Below are positions 56,524-64,000 of a stretch of 64,000 nucleotides of DNA, piece by piece. Position numbers and translations under genes: made by a program. The notes beneath the pieces were generated by a model. The model made no database searches, was not told the origin of the DNA, and saw nothing but the letters and a program-made list of their open reading frames with translations. Positions within the stretch are counted from its first letter, which is position 1. Each line of letters opens with the position of its first letter. Source of the DNA: Mesorhizobium sp. Pch-S (GTDB lineage: Bacteria > Pseudomonadota > Alphaproteobacteria > Rhizobiales > Rhizobiaceae); the NCBI RefSeq assembly GCF_004136315.1, contig NZ_CP029562.1:930001-994000 (forward strand), read 5' to 3'.

Positions 56524-58157
56524 CACGCTGCCCTGCTTTCCGTTACTGCTCTCGATGCCGCGATGAGGTCGGCGGCCTTCTCGGCGATCATGATCACCGC
56601 CGCATTGATGTTGCCGCAGACAAGGTCGGGCATGACGGAAGCATCCACCACGCGCAGGCCGTCAACGCCGCGGAGGCGCAGTTCCGGGTCGACGACCGAT
56701 GCCGCATCGACACCCATCCGGCAGGTGCCGGCCGGATGATGCACGGTGATGGAGGTCTTGCGGATGTGCTCGTCGATCTCGTCATCGCTCTGGCATTTCG
56801 GGCCGGGAAAGAACTCGGCCTCGATGAAGGGCTGCATGGAGGGTTGAGCCGCGAGGTTCCTTGCCACCCGGAAACCGGCGCGCAGCGATTCCCAGTCCTT
56901 CGGCGAGGCGAGGAAGTTCTGATGAATCAACGGCGCGGCCGAAGGATCGGCCGAGGCCAGTTTCACGGCCCCCCGGCTTTCCGGTTGCGTCGCCACGATC
57001 CGCGTTGCGAAGCCATCGGCGAAAGGTGCCTTGAACGGCTTGAAATACGGCCATGCGGCAAGCGGGGCCGCGGTGAACAGCAACTGCACATCCGGCAGCG
57101 GCCGCTCGGGGCCGCTTTTCAGGAATGCCACGACACCACCGGGCACATCGCCCGAGAAACCGCTTCCCGTCAGATAGGTCTTGAGGAAATCGAAGCCGAT
57201 CCGGTCGGCGCGCATGTTGTGCAGGAACGGCCCCGGGGTCCTGCGCCGGTACATCAGGATGACCGAAACATGATCCTGCAGGTTCTTGCCGACCGCCGGC
57301 AGGTTCACCCTTGTCTGGATGCCGTGCGCCGCGAGTTCGTCCGATGCGCCTATGCCAGACAACATCAACAGCTGCGGCGTGTTGATCACACCGCCGGAAA
57401 GCAGGACTTCCCTGCGCGCGACAACCGTCCGTTCATCACCGCGATGGCTGATCGTCACCCCGGTGGCGCGCGTGCCTTCCATGACGATCTTCGTCGCCAT
57501 CGCTCCGGTCAGCACGGTTAAATTGGGCCGCGCCATGGCCGGGCGCAGATAGGCCGATGCCGTCGAGCTGCGGCGACCGTTCGAGATCGTCATCTGGAGG
57601 CGGCCGAAACCTTCCTGCCGTTCGCCATTATAGTCGTTTGTCTGCGGATAGCCCGCGTCGACGCTGGCCTGTGCGAAGGCTTCGATCAGCGTGTCCTTGT
57701 AGCGGCAGAACTGGGTGCTGAGCGGGCCATTGCCGCCCCGGAAGCGGCTTCCGCCCTTCTCCCAGCTTTCCTGCTTCTGGAAATAAGGCAGCACCTTTTC
57801 ATACGACCACTCGCTGAGCCCGCTGGCGGCCCAGCGATCATAGTCTCCGCGGTTGCCCCGCACATAGGCCATGGCATTGGTCGAAGACGACCCGCCGATG
57901 ACCTTGCCGCGCGCGCACTCGACACGGCGTCCGCCGACATTGTCTTCCGGTTCGCAGAAATACATCCAGTCATGGCGCCGCTCGGTCAGGATCTTGCCCC
58001 ATCCGAGCGGGATGTGGATCATCGGGTCACGATCCCAGCCGCCGGCTTCGAGCAGCAGCACCGAGCATTGCGGATCGGCACTCAGCCGGTTGGCGAGCAC
58101 GCAACCGGCCGATCCGGCCCCAACGATGATGTAGTCGTAGCTTTCTGCGTGCGGCAT
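56523..58157 (-). CDS. 4-Pyridoxic acid dehydrogenase (GMC flavoprotein)
   Basis: 544-residue FAD enzyme of the GMC (choline dehydrogenase-like) family. In the pathway it oxidises the 5-hydroxymethyl group of 4-pyridoxic acid to the 5-formyl compound, passing electrons to the membrane quinone pool. The FAD loop is [20 protein letters not shown] near residue 10, the second GMC block is [20 protein letters not shown], and the active-site histidine lies in [13 protein letters not shown]. It starts at ATG 58157 (MPHAESYDY). The 111-base gap before it contains a GC hairpin (58185-58212). Substrate assignment rests on locus order and similarity to mlr6792, because GMC specificity is not legible. 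Confidence 0.9.
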   Translation of the reverse strand: MPHAESYDYIIVGAGSAGCVLANRLSADPQCSVLLLEAGGWDRDPMIHIPLGWGKILTERRHDWMYFCEPEDNVGGRRVECARGKVIGGSSSTNAMAYVRGNRGDYDRWAASGLSEWSYEKVLPYFQKQESWEKGGSRFRGGNGPLSTQFCRYKDTLIEAFAQASVDAGYPQTNDYNGERQEGFGRLQMTISNGRRSSTASAYLRPAMARPNLTVLTGAMATKIVMEGTRATGVTISHRGDERTVVARREVLLSGGVINTPQLLMLSGIGASDELAAHGIQTRVNLPAVGKNLQDHVSVILMYRRRTPGPFLHNMRADRIGFDFLKTYLTGSGFSGDVPGGVVAFLKSGPERPLPDVQLLFTAAPLAAWPYFKPFKAPFADGFATRIVATQPESRGAVKLASADPSAAPLIHQNFLASPKDWESLRAGFRVARNLAAQPSMQPFIEAEFFPGPKCQSDDEIDEHIRKTSITVHHPAGTCRMGVDAASVVDPELRLRGVDGLRVVDASVMPDLVCGNINAAVIMIAEKAADLIAASRAVTESRAA

Positions 58158-58184
58158 GGTTCTACTGCTTTCGCCTGACGCTCT

Positions 58185-58212
58185 GGCCCCGGAGAATTTC
58201 AGGATCGGGGCC
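58185..58212. other. GC-rich stem-loop in the gap before the pyridoxic acid dehydrogenase gene
   Basis: GGCCCCG (58185-58191) pairs with CGGGGCC (58206-58212) over a 14-base loop, lying between the decarboxylase stop and the dehydrogenase start. No T-run; a processing or stability element is as likely as a terminator. Confidence 0.4.
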
Positions 58213-58268
58213 CGCTACCCTGGCGGAGACCGAGCTCCTTCCAGGGAATGTTCAAAGACCTGCTGGCG

Positions 58269-58991
58269 CTAGACCAGGCCCTTTTCCTTGAGACGTTGCG
58301 ACCAGTGATCCCATCCCCGGTCGATCTGTTTGCCGACAAGCGCGCCTGCCGTCTTCACCTCGCCGGGCGTCAGGTACTTGACCTTGCCGATCTGGAGTCC
58401 GGTCGTGAGCGCCTTGGCTTCCTGCTCGAGATAGAAAGCGCGGAACACGACCTCGCGGACAGAACTGCCGACGTTCACCACGCCATGGCGTGCCATGAGG
58501 ACCACTGTCTGGTCACCGAGGCTTTCGGCTATGTCCGCGCAGACGTCGTGGCCGCCGCCGAAGAGATCGGTCTCGTCACCCTGCTTGTCGCGGATCTCAT
58601 ACACAGGCACAGCCTCGCCCATGAATGCCCCCATATGCGTGACCGGGCGCAGCGGCGTGTCGGTAAAGCAATAGGGGAGCACGGCCGGCGAATGGCTGTG
58701 GAGCACGCACTGAACGTCCGGCCGCGCCTTGTAGATTTCGCTGTGAATGTAGCGCTCCAGGTAGGACGGCCGATTGTCGGACGTTTCGCCGTCGAGATTG
58801 AAACGCAGGATGTCGCCGGTCGTTATCAGGCTCGGCGCGAGCTTCTGGGCGAGGAAGAAGCTTTGGGGATCCTCCGGGTCACGGGCACTGATGTGCCCGA
58901 ACGTATCCAGGATGCCCTCGTTCAGAAGGATCTTGGTCGCCGTGACCAGTTCCTGGAAGACCTTCTGGCGCGTGGCGTTGCTGTCTGTCAT
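58269..58991 (-). CDS. 3-Hydroxy-2-methylpyridine-4,5-dicarboxylate 4-decarboxylase
   Basis: 240-residue class II aldolase-fold metal enzyme that removes the 4-carboxylate from HMPDC, giving 3-hydroxy-2-methylpyridine-5-carboxylate. The metal-site histidines are visible in [15 protein letters not shown] and [34 protein letters not shown] at the start replaces the G-H-x-S-x-R segment of fuculose aldolases. Size and sequence agree with what I recall of the M. loti enzyme (mlr6791). It lies between a PEBP-like gene and the pyridoxic acid dehydrogenase gene. A generic class II aldolase is the alternative. Confidence 0.92.
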   Translation of the reverse strand: MTDSNATRQKVFQELVTATKILLNEGILDTFGHISARDPEDPQSFFLAQKLAPSLITTGDILRFNLDGETSDNRPSYLERYIHSEIYKARPDVQCVLHSHSPAVLPYCFTDTPLRPVTHMGAFMGEAVPVYEIRDKQGDETDLFGGGHDVCADIAESLGDQTVVLMARHGVVNVGSSVREVVFRAFYLEQEAKALTTGLQIGKVKYLTPGEVKTAGALVGKQIDRGWDHWSQRLKEKGLV

Positions 58992-59066
58992 TCTCGAATT
59001 CTCCCATTACACAGCGACCGCGATCGTTCTTGTTATTGTTGTTTTCGATCGCCAGGGTCGCGCTGT

Positions 59067-59525
59067 TCACCTGTTTTCGTAGATGCCGACGATCCGGTTC
59101 TGCTCGATGATGTTGCCGGCATATTTCTGGAGGAACTCCTCCCGGTTGGGCGTCCCTTCGACCTTGGTGTCGAGGGCGTACACCCAGAAATAGTAGTGAT
59201 GTTCGCCATGGCCAGCGGGCGGCTGCGGTCCGTAGTACTGCATGTGCCCGGCGCCGTTGGGGCCGACGCGGAACTTTTCCTGCGCGTCGGAAAGATCGGT
59301 GGTCGACGGATCGATGCCATAGACGACCCAGTGGGTGAAGCCATTGGCCAGCGGCGCATCCGGATCGTGGCAGATGACCGCGAGTTCTTTCGCGCCTGCC
59401 GGGACGCCGCTGACGGTCAGCCTGGGCAACACGTTGCCCTTGTCGCCGGCATGCTCGTCGCGCAGCCTGCCGAGCGGATGGAAATCCGCCGAGGTGATCT
59501 TCAGGTCCTTGATGTTCAGGGGCAT
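59067..59525 (-). CDS. YbhB/YbcL-family (PEBP-like) protein in the B6 locus
   Basis: 152-residue member of the phosphatidylethanolamine-binding protein family. The signature LAVICHDPDAPLANGFTHWV contains the D-P-D-A-P and H-W anion-pocket motifs, followed by PPAGHGEHHYYFWVYALDTK. No signal peptide is visible, so it should be cytosolic. ATG 59525 (MPLNIKDLKITSADF) was chosen over an upstream methionine. No enzymatic step of B6 degradation is unassigned, so its role is unclear. It may bind a pyridine catabolite or another anionic ligand. Co-directional with its neighbours in the lower-pathway operon. Confidence 0.85.
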   Translation of the reverse strand: MPLNIKDLKITSADFHPLGRLRDEHAGDKGNVLPRLTVSGVPAGAKELAVICHDPDAPLANGFTHWVVYGIDPSTTDLSDAQEKFRVGPNGAGHMQYYGPQPPAGHGEHHYYFWVYALDTKVEGTPNREEFLQKYAGNIIEQNRIVGIYENR

Positions 59526-59551
59526 GCAATGTGTCCTTGTTCGGTAGAACT

Positions 59552-59612
59552 GGAGCAATTCCAGGAAAAGTGTGCAGCGGTTTTCCGTTCGGAATTGCGT
59601 GAAAACGCTCTA
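59552..59612 (+). repeat. Dispersed Mesorhizobium-type repeat, copy 3 (short form)
   Basis: GGAGCAATTCCAGGAAAAGT, then GCGGTTTTCCGTTCGGAATT and GAAAACGCTCTA: the first blocks of the repeat at 46635-46727 without the full terminal hairpin. Its end overlaps the stop codon (59610-59612) of the upstream DUF1185-like gene. Confidence 0.8.
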
Positions 59613-60200
59613 GACGGTGGCCTCGAGGTCGGCGACGGTTTTGCCGCCGACACGCTGATGCACGCGTGGCCCCGATGCGACGGCGACGCAGATCAGAAGC
59701 TCGTCCGGACGCGGGCCATCCGGCACGGAGAAGGTGACGGCATCGTAATGGGAACGGATGTAGAGCTCGTCCTTGTGGGCGAGCGGGATGTCGATGGCGG
59801 TGCCGGCAGCGGCGACCTTGCTGACCGACGAAATCCAGGCCCTGCCGCCACCCACCTGCTCGCGCAGCGGGTCGCCGAACAGCGTGGTGATGCAGGCGAC
59901 GACATGTTCCTGTTCGCCGGCCGTGCCGGCGATGCCGCCCTTGCCGTAGCTGTTGACCGGCCGGTTGCCGAGCAGCGACGCGGCCCGTTCGCCGAGCGCG
60001 TGACCAATGGCCGGGCTGGGGTTCACGATATCGGAGAGGTCGGCGACGAACTTGCCTGCGAACGGGTTGCGGATGACCACGCCCACCGCGACCTTGACCA
60101 GCCTGTCGCCGGGCTCTCCGCCATCATGGCGGATCTCATGGACGGTGGAATACCAACCGCGCACCTCGTAGTGTTTCTCAACTTCTGCCGAATAGTTCAT
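59610..60200 (-). CDS. Amino-acid-synthesis family (DUF1185-like) protein in the B6 locus
   Basis: 196-residue protein resembling the 'amino acid synthesis' family. Notable blocks are RLVKVAVGVVIRNPFAGKFV, GHALGERAASLLGNRPVNSY and GKGGIAGTAGEQEHVVACI, ending with a conserved hydrophobic core (DELLICVAVASGPRVHQRVG). No signal peptide or known catalytic motif is visible. Relatives are often found in heterocycle-degradation loci, but the reaction is unknown to me. Its stop codon is contributed by a dispersed repeat. It is encoded 68 bases after the ring-cleaving oxygenase gene on the same strand, so a supporting role in ring-product handling is possible. Confidence 0.8.
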   Translation of the reverse strand: MNYSAEVEKHYEVRGWYSTVHEIRHDGGEPGDRLVKVAVGVVIRNPFAGKFVADLSDIVNPSPAIGHALGERAASLLGNRPVNSYGKGGIAGTAGEQEHVVACITTLFGDPLREQVGGGRAWISSVSKVAAAGTAIDIPLAHKDELYIRSHYDAVTFSVPDGPRPDELLICVAVASGPRVHQRVGGKTVADLEATV

Positions 60201-60268
60201 TTAAGTCTCCCGAGGAGAGCACAGCTTCCGCCGCACCGATTGATCTGTTGCCCGCCGTCCATTCGAAA

Positions 60269-61408
60269 TCACTGCGGCCACGAGAAGACCCGGCGCAGCG
60301 GGTCGTAGCGAGCCGACTCCAGGGCGGCCGGCGTGAACATGTTGCCCTTCGAGAGCGAGCGATTGGCCGCATAGTCTCCGGAAAGGGCCTGGCAGCGATC
60401 GGTGACCGGGCGAATGCGCTTCTCCCAATCGACGAGCGCGTCTTCGACAGAAGAGCCCGTCTCCAGGTCCTGCGACAGGCTGAAGGCGTTGACCATCGCG
60501 CAACCGGCGCCCTGGGCGAGAGCCGGGCACATGGCGTGCGCGGCATCACCGACGAGCGCGACCTTGCCTCGTGTCCAGCTGTCCAGCTTCGTCGTCTCGT
60601 ACTTGTCGTATCGAGCGGTTTTCAGCTTGGCCGCCTCGACCAGGCACGGCTCCAGGAAGGGGAACATCTCGACCCAGACCTCGAGGTCGATCGGCACCGC
60701 CGATCCACGCGGATCGGCGGCCGGGGCCATCAGGCCGAGATAGAGCTCGTTCTCGTTGCAGGGCGAGTAGAGGATGCGCTGGACGCGCGGCCAGAAATTC
60801 CACATGTCGATGGTGTTGTCCCACTCGCCATGACCGAGTTCCTTCTTCATGCGCGGGACGATCAGCCGGATCAGGCCGTCCTTCGATATCCAGCGATCCT
60901 GCTTGAAGCCGATCGAGTCGCGTACCTTGGAGCCGACGCCATCGGCGCCGACGATCAGGTCGGCTTCGAGGACCTCTCCGGTCTGAAGGGTCAGGCGACC
61001 GTCCGGGTCGGCGGCGACCGCCTCGGAATCGACGCGGATGTCGATGCCCAGTGCACGGGCGCGCTTGACCAGCGCATCATGCAGATGGCTGCGGGTCATG
61101 ATGCGCCAGGGCAGGCCGTTGAACGTCTCCTTCGAGACGGACTTGTTGTGCATCCAGGTTTCGTAGGTCGGTGGCGTGTGCGAACCCTGGAGGACATCGT
61201 CCAGCGCCCCCAGCCCCTCGAGGACGCGGAGGCCGTTGTGCCAGAGATAGATCCCTGCGCCGAAGGCCCGCAACTCCGAGCTCTTCTCGTGCAGCCGGAC
61301 GTCCCAACCGCTCTGCTTCAGCGCGATGGCAGCCGTCAGGCCGGCAAAGCCACCACCCGCAACCTCGGCACGACGCGCCTTGCCCGGAGTTTTGTTTACA
61401 TTGGCCAT
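60269..61408 (-). CDS. 2-Methyl-3-hydroxypyridine-5-carboxylate oxygenase
   Basis: 379-residue flavin monooxygenase of the aromatic hydroxylase family. MHPCO hydroxylates and cleaves the pyridine ring of MHPC with O2 and NAD(P)H, giving (E)-2-(acetamidomethylene)succinate. The FAD loop is VAGGGFAGLTAAIALKQSG near residue 16, the D-G motif is DLIVGADGVGSKVRDSIGF, and the G-D block is VALVGDAAHAMCPALAQGAG. Sequence and length match what I recall of the M. loti enzyme (mlr6788). It starts at ATG 61408 and lies 44 bases after the AAMS hydrolase gene, which encodes the next step. Confidence 0.94.
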   Translation of the reverse strand: MANVNKTPGKARRAEVAGGGFAGLTAAIALKQSGWDVRLHEKSSELRAFGAGIYLWHNGLRVLEGLGALDDVLQGSHTPPTYETWMHNKSVSKETFNGLPWRIMTRSHLHDALVKRARALGIDIRVDSEAVAADPDGRLTLQTGEVLEADLIVGADGVGSKVRDSIGFKQDRWISKDGLIRLIVPRMKKELGHGEWDNTIDMWNFWPRVQRILYSPCNENELYLGLMAPAADPRGSAVPIDLEVWVEMFPFLEPCLVEAAKLKTARYDKYETTKLDSWTRGKVALVGDAAHAMCPALAQGAGCAMVNAFSLSQDLETGSSVEDALVDWEKRIRPVTDRCQALSGDYAANRSLSKGNMFTPAALESARYDPLRRVFSWPQ

Positions 61409-61452
61409 TTTCTATCCTGATCCTGGGTACAAGAAGACGGCGTGCAGAGCCG

Positions 61453-62283
61453 TCAGGCGTCGATGAAATTGGTGATGGCTTTCAGCGTGATCTCGGGAGC
61501 CGTTTCGTTGACGTAATGGTCGGCGTCCGGGACGACGACGACTGGCAGGTCCGGCCGCAGCCGGCTGGTCTTTGCCAGCGCCGCCGGCGAAACCAGCTTG
61601 CTTTGTTCGCCACGGACGATCAGCACCGGCCTAGTCACATCCCGATAGGCCTGGGTCAGGTCTGCGCGCAGGCCCCTGGCGGTCTGGGCCATGGCCGAGG
61701 GCGACGCCAGCGGACGAAAGCCGCCATCGACTTTCTCATAGCCGCTTTCGGCCCTGATCCTGATGGCGTCTGCGGGAATGTTCGGGTAGCGGGCCGCCAG
61801 ATATGCCTCGACCGACTTGAGGTCGTCGAAAAGCCGGCTTCCCGCGTTCACCCGGGTTTCCAGCGCGTCGAGCGCCTCGGTCTCGATGTAAGGCGTGAAG
61901 TCGATCGCGATGACCGAACGCACCAGATCCGGATAACGTGCGGCAGCGGTGACGGAGTTTCTGGCGCCGAGCGAATGTCCGACCAGGATGGCAGGTCCGT
62001 GATCGAGCGTGCGGATCAGCGCGGCGATATCATCCGCATAGTCATTGGCCTCGTAGCCGGTTTCCGGCTTGTCGCTGAGGCCATGCCCGCGCTGGTCGAC
62101 CGCGATGGTCGTGAAGCGATCCGAAAGCCTGGCCATCAACGGTGCAAAGACAGCCGAATTGGAAGTGATGCCGTGGAAGAAGAGCAGCGACGGGCCGCAG
62201 CCTCCCTCGCGCACATGCAGGGCGATGCCCCCCGTCTCGATGCGTCGCGAAATCAGCTGGTCGGAGCGTATGCCTGCCGCCAT
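61453..62283 (-). CDS. (E)-2-(Acetamidomethylene)succinate hydrolase
   Basis: 276-residue alpha/beta-hydrolase that splits the ring-cleavage product into succinate semialdehyde, acetate, ammonia and CO2, the last step of the pathway. The nucleophile is Ser104 in LVGHSLGARNSVT, the oxyanion loop is LLFFHGITSNSAVF, the acid is in VIAIDFTPYIETEA, and the histidine is in VVVPDADHYVNETAP. It matches the M. loti AAMS hydrolase (mlr6787) as recalled. ATG 62283 (MAAGIRSDQLIS) was chosen. It heads the lower-pathway operon, and its promoter overlaps an inverted repeat shared with the divergent regulator. Confidence 0.93.
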   Translation of the reverse strand: MAAGIRSDQLISRRIETGGIALHVREGGCGPSLLFFHGITSNSAVFAPLMARLSDRFTTIAVDQRGHGLSDKPETGYEANDYADDIAALIRTLDHGPAILVGHSLGARNSVTAAARYPDLVRSVIAIDFTPYIETEALDALETRVNAGSRLFDDLKSVEAYLAARYPNIPADAIRIRAESGYEKVDGGFRPLASPSAMAQTARGLRADLTQAYRDVTRPVLIVRGEQSKLVSPAALAKTSRLRPDLPVVVVPDADHYVNETAPEITLKAITNFIDA

Positions 62284-62348
62284 GTTCTGGATCCTTTTTG
62301 TTGCGGCCCGTCTCACTCAAGAGGATCATATTAGAAAAGGCTCGTCAA

Positions 62349-62393
62349 CCAGATTGTCAGACATTCTTGCAATCTTGATAATTGACAATCTGG
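62349..62393. promoter_or_regulatory. 11-bp perfect inverted repeat between AAMS hydrolase and GntR/FCD genes
   Basis: CCAGATTGTCA (62349-62359) and TGACAATCTGG (62383-62393) are exact complements, 23 bases apart, in the 187-base divergent region. Half-site spacing of 34 bases fits two dimers bound on the same DNA face. Probable operator for the adjacent GntR regulator, controlling itself and the lower B6 operon. Confidence 0.65.
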
Positions 62394-62470
62394 CTATTCC
62401 TGCTGTCCAATGCGCGCAGCGTCGCATATGATGCGTCCGATCGTGACCCCGAGCCCAAGAGACGTCATCA

Positions 62471-63142
62471 ATGCCGGCAGATCTGAATTTGCGGATTTCC
62501 CCACGGACGGTGCAACAGGAGACTGTCGACAAGTTGCGGCTCGCCATCCTGTCCGGACTGTTCCAGCCGGGAAGCCGCCTGATCGAAAGCCAGCTGTGCG
62601 CCCAGCTCGGTATCAGCCGTCCTTCATTGAGGGAGGCGTTGCGCAGTCTCGAGGCCGAACGGCTGATCGAGATCGTGCCCAACCGCGGACCGGCAGTGCC
62701 CGCGCTTTCATGGGAAGAGGCAACCGCCATCTACGAAGTCCGGGAGCTTCTGGAAGTCGAGGCGGCGGGACGATGCGCATCACGAATTGCCACCGAACAA
62801 TTGCAGGAACTCGAGAGGTCGCTTCTAGCCTTCGAGGAGGCCGCGGCCAGCCATGACAGCCTGGCGCAGGTCACGACCGCCGCGGACTTCTATTCGATCA
62901 TACTCGCCAATTGCGGCAACCCGATCCTGGAGGAAGTCCATCGTGGCCTTGTGGCCAGGATCAGCTTCTTTCGAGGACGGTCGATGTCCCTGGAAGGCAG
63001 GGCGCAGAGCAGCCTGGCGGAGATGCGGGAGATCTACGAATCCATCGCCGCAGGCGACGAGAAAGCCGCCCGCAAGGCTTCGAAGAAGCATCTTCTGAAG
63101 GCGAAGGCGGCGGCGAAGATATCGATGGACAGCGTGAGCTGA
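62471..63142 (+). CDS. GntR/FadR-type regulator with FCD domain, probable B6-catabolism regulator
   Basis: 223-residue regulator. The winged helix is VQQETVDKLRLAILSGLFQP and LCAQLGISRPSLREALRSLE, ending with a wing at RLIEIVPNRGPAVPALS. The FCD ligand domain occupies about residues 80-215 (AIYEVRELLEVEAAGRCASR); few of the histidine/aspartate metal ligands common in FCD are evident. It lies between the lower-pathway operon and pno, and a perfect inverted repeat sits before it. It most likely represses B6 catabolism and responds to a pathway intermediate. The ligand is unknown. Confidence 0.88.
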   Translation: MPADLNLRISPRTVQQETVDKLRLAILSGLFQPGSRLIESQLCAQLGISRPSLREALRSLEAERLIEIVPNRGPAVPALSWEEATAIYEVRELLEVEAAGRCASRIATEQLQELERSLLAFEEAAASHDSLAQVTTAADFYSIILANCGNPILEEVHRGLVARISFFRGRSMSLEGRAQSSLAEMREIYESIAAGDEKAARKASKKHLLKAKAAAKISMDSVS

Positions 63143-63226
63143 ATTTCCCCGGAAGGTCCCTTCCGAGGTCTCGGAATCCCTGACCACCTTTCGGTATCCG
63201 CAGAACGCAGATCAACGTGCCGGGGC

Positions 63227-63248
63227 TTGACCGCACCGGTGCGGTCAA
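63227..63248. promoter_or_regulatory. 22-bp perfect palindrome upstream of pyridoxine 4-oxidase
   Basis: The half TTGACCGCACC at 63227-63237 is followed directly by its exact complement at 63238-63248. It ends 40 bases before the pno start and lies 85 bases after the regulator's stop. No T-run follows, so an operator is preferred to a terminator. A second small dyad, CGGAAGG with CCTTCCG, is at 63150-63165. Confidence 0.6.
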
Positions 63249-63288
63249 TGCCGGTTGTCGAAGCCGGCCCACGCAAGACGGGGTGCTG

Positions 63289-64000
63289 ATGACCAGGGCG
63301 ACTGCAAGCGAACGGAATGCCGATGTCGTTGTCGTCGGAGGCGGTTCCGCCGGCACATTGCTTGCTTCGCGGCTGAGCGAGGATGCGACCCGCCGCGTCC
63401 TGCTGATCGAGGCCGGCGAAGAGGAGAATGACCCCGACATCCGCAATCCGGCAGCATGGCCGGCACTGCAGGGCCGCAGCTACGATTGGGACTATCGCAC
63501 CAAACCGCAGGCCGGAACCGCGGGACGAGTGCACCGCTGGGCGCGGGGCCGGCTGATCGGTGGTTCCAGCTGCCTGCACGCCATGGGCTACATGCGCGGC
63601 CATCCCGCCGACTTCCAGGCATGGGTCGACGCCACCGGGGATCGCCGGTGGGGCTGGGACGAATTGCTGCCGGCGTTCCAGGCCCTCGAGGATCATCCGC
63701 TCGGCGGCAACGGCCTCTATGGCAAGGGCGGGCCGATGCCCGTTCATCTGCCGTCGGACGAAGTCAGTCCGGTCGCGCGTGCCTTTATCGAAGCCGGCGC
63801 TTCGCTGGGCCTGCCGCGCCTTGAAGGTCACAACAGCGAACAGATGATCGGTGTCACGCCCAACTCGTTGAACATTCGCGACGGGCGCCGGGTCACGGTG
63901 GCTGACGCCTGGCTGACCGCGGCTGTCCGCAGCCGCGCCAACCTGACGATCCTGACGGGATCGCAGGTGCGGCGGCTCACCATGGCCGGCAATCGGGTAC
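63289..64000 (+). CDS. pno: Pyridoxine 4-oxidase, C-terminus cut by window edge
   Basis: First 237 residues of a GMC-family FAD oxidase that converts pyridoxine and O2 to pyridoxal and H2O2, the entry step for pyridoxine. The FAD loop is VVVVGGGSAGTLLASRLSED, the second block is ARGRLIGGSSCLHAMGYMRG, and GRSYDWDYRTKPQAGTAGRV, SPVARAFIEAGASLGLPRL and TPNSLNIRDGRRVTVADAW agree with the characterised M. loti enzyme (mlr6785) as recalled. The ATG at 63289 (MTRATASERNADVV) is the same start. The rest, including the active-site histidine, is beyond the window. Confidence 0.94.
   Translation, partial: MTRATASERNADVVVVGGGSAGTLLASRLSEDATRRVLLIEAGEEENDPDIRNPAAWPALQGRSYDWDYRTKPQAGTAGRVHRWARGRLIGGSSCLHAMGYMRGHPADFQAWVDATGDRRWGWDELLPAFQALEDHPLGGNGLYGKGGPMPVHLPSDEVSPVARAFIEAGASLGLPRLEGHNSEQMIGVTPNSLNIRDGRRVTVADAWLTAAVRSRANLTILTGSQVRRLTMAGNRV

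Noticed and set aside
58248..60308. 686-codon plus-strand frame opposite the lower B6 genes
   Set aside because: Covers four recognised minus-strand genes antisense and has no motif of its own.

Overview
The window looks like chromosome of an alphaproteobacterium of the order Rhizobiales, most probably Mesorhizobium. The grounds are the high GC content, the rhizobial ehu/eut/doe gene order, a Rhizobiales Porin_2 protein, rhizobial dispersed repeats, and a vitamin B6 degradation locus whose proteins match, from memory, the characterised Mesorhizobium loti enzymes down to catalytic residue numbers. No tRNA, rRNA, CRISPR array, insertion sequence or phage gene was seen. The window cuts a glycosyltransferase at its left end and pyridoxine 4-oxidase at its right end.

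Layout. (1) 1-11575: exopolysaccharide cluster with two GT4 glycosyltransferases, a Wzx-like flippase, a WecB/WecC/WecG-like set for making and transferring ManNAcA, an unusual beta-propeller protein, a Wzy/VpsF-like polymerase broken by a frameshift, and a Wzz-like chain-length protein without kinase. (2) 11627-26164: uptake (ehuABCD) and catabolism (eutABC, doeA, doeB, doeC, doeD) of ectoine and hydroxyectoine, with regulators enuR and doeX and an extra MDR-family reductase. (3) 26161-37121: a peptide ABC transporter, a porin, a serine hydrolase and an M19 dipeptidase, with RpiR- and TetR-type regulators, plausibly for envelope-derived or D-amino-acid peptides. (4) 37128-44613: a sugar ABC importer with a PfkB-type kinase, a GH4 NAD-dependent phosphoglycosidase and a GntR/UTRA regulator. 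(5) 44661-64000: all nine enzymes of the pyridoxine/pyridoxamine degradation pathway, two ABC transporters, a GntR/FCD regulator and three genes of unassigned role.

How they work together. In region 2, EhuABCD imports ectoines, DoeA opens the ring, DoeB deacetylates, DoeD transaminates and DoeC oxidises to aspartate; EutABC probably handle the hydroxyectoine branch. Region 5 appears to hold two operons: an upper one (BMP-type ABC transporter, 4-pyridoxolactonase, pyridoxamine-pyruvate aminotransferase, pyridoxal 4-dehydrogenase) and a lower one (ring cleavage, decarboxylation and oxidation genes followed by a THI5/NMT1-like ABC transporter). This supports an unproven prediction that both transporters carry B6 vitamers or catabolites.

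Regulatory DNA is unusually legible: several perfect palindromes and inverted repeats sit upstream of ehuA, the GH4 gene, the BMP-type binding protein, the AAMS hydrolase/GntR pair and pno. Strong stem-loops follow three of the substrate-binding-protein genes. A dispersed Mesorhizobium-type repeat occurs three times, and one copy supplies a gene's stop codon.
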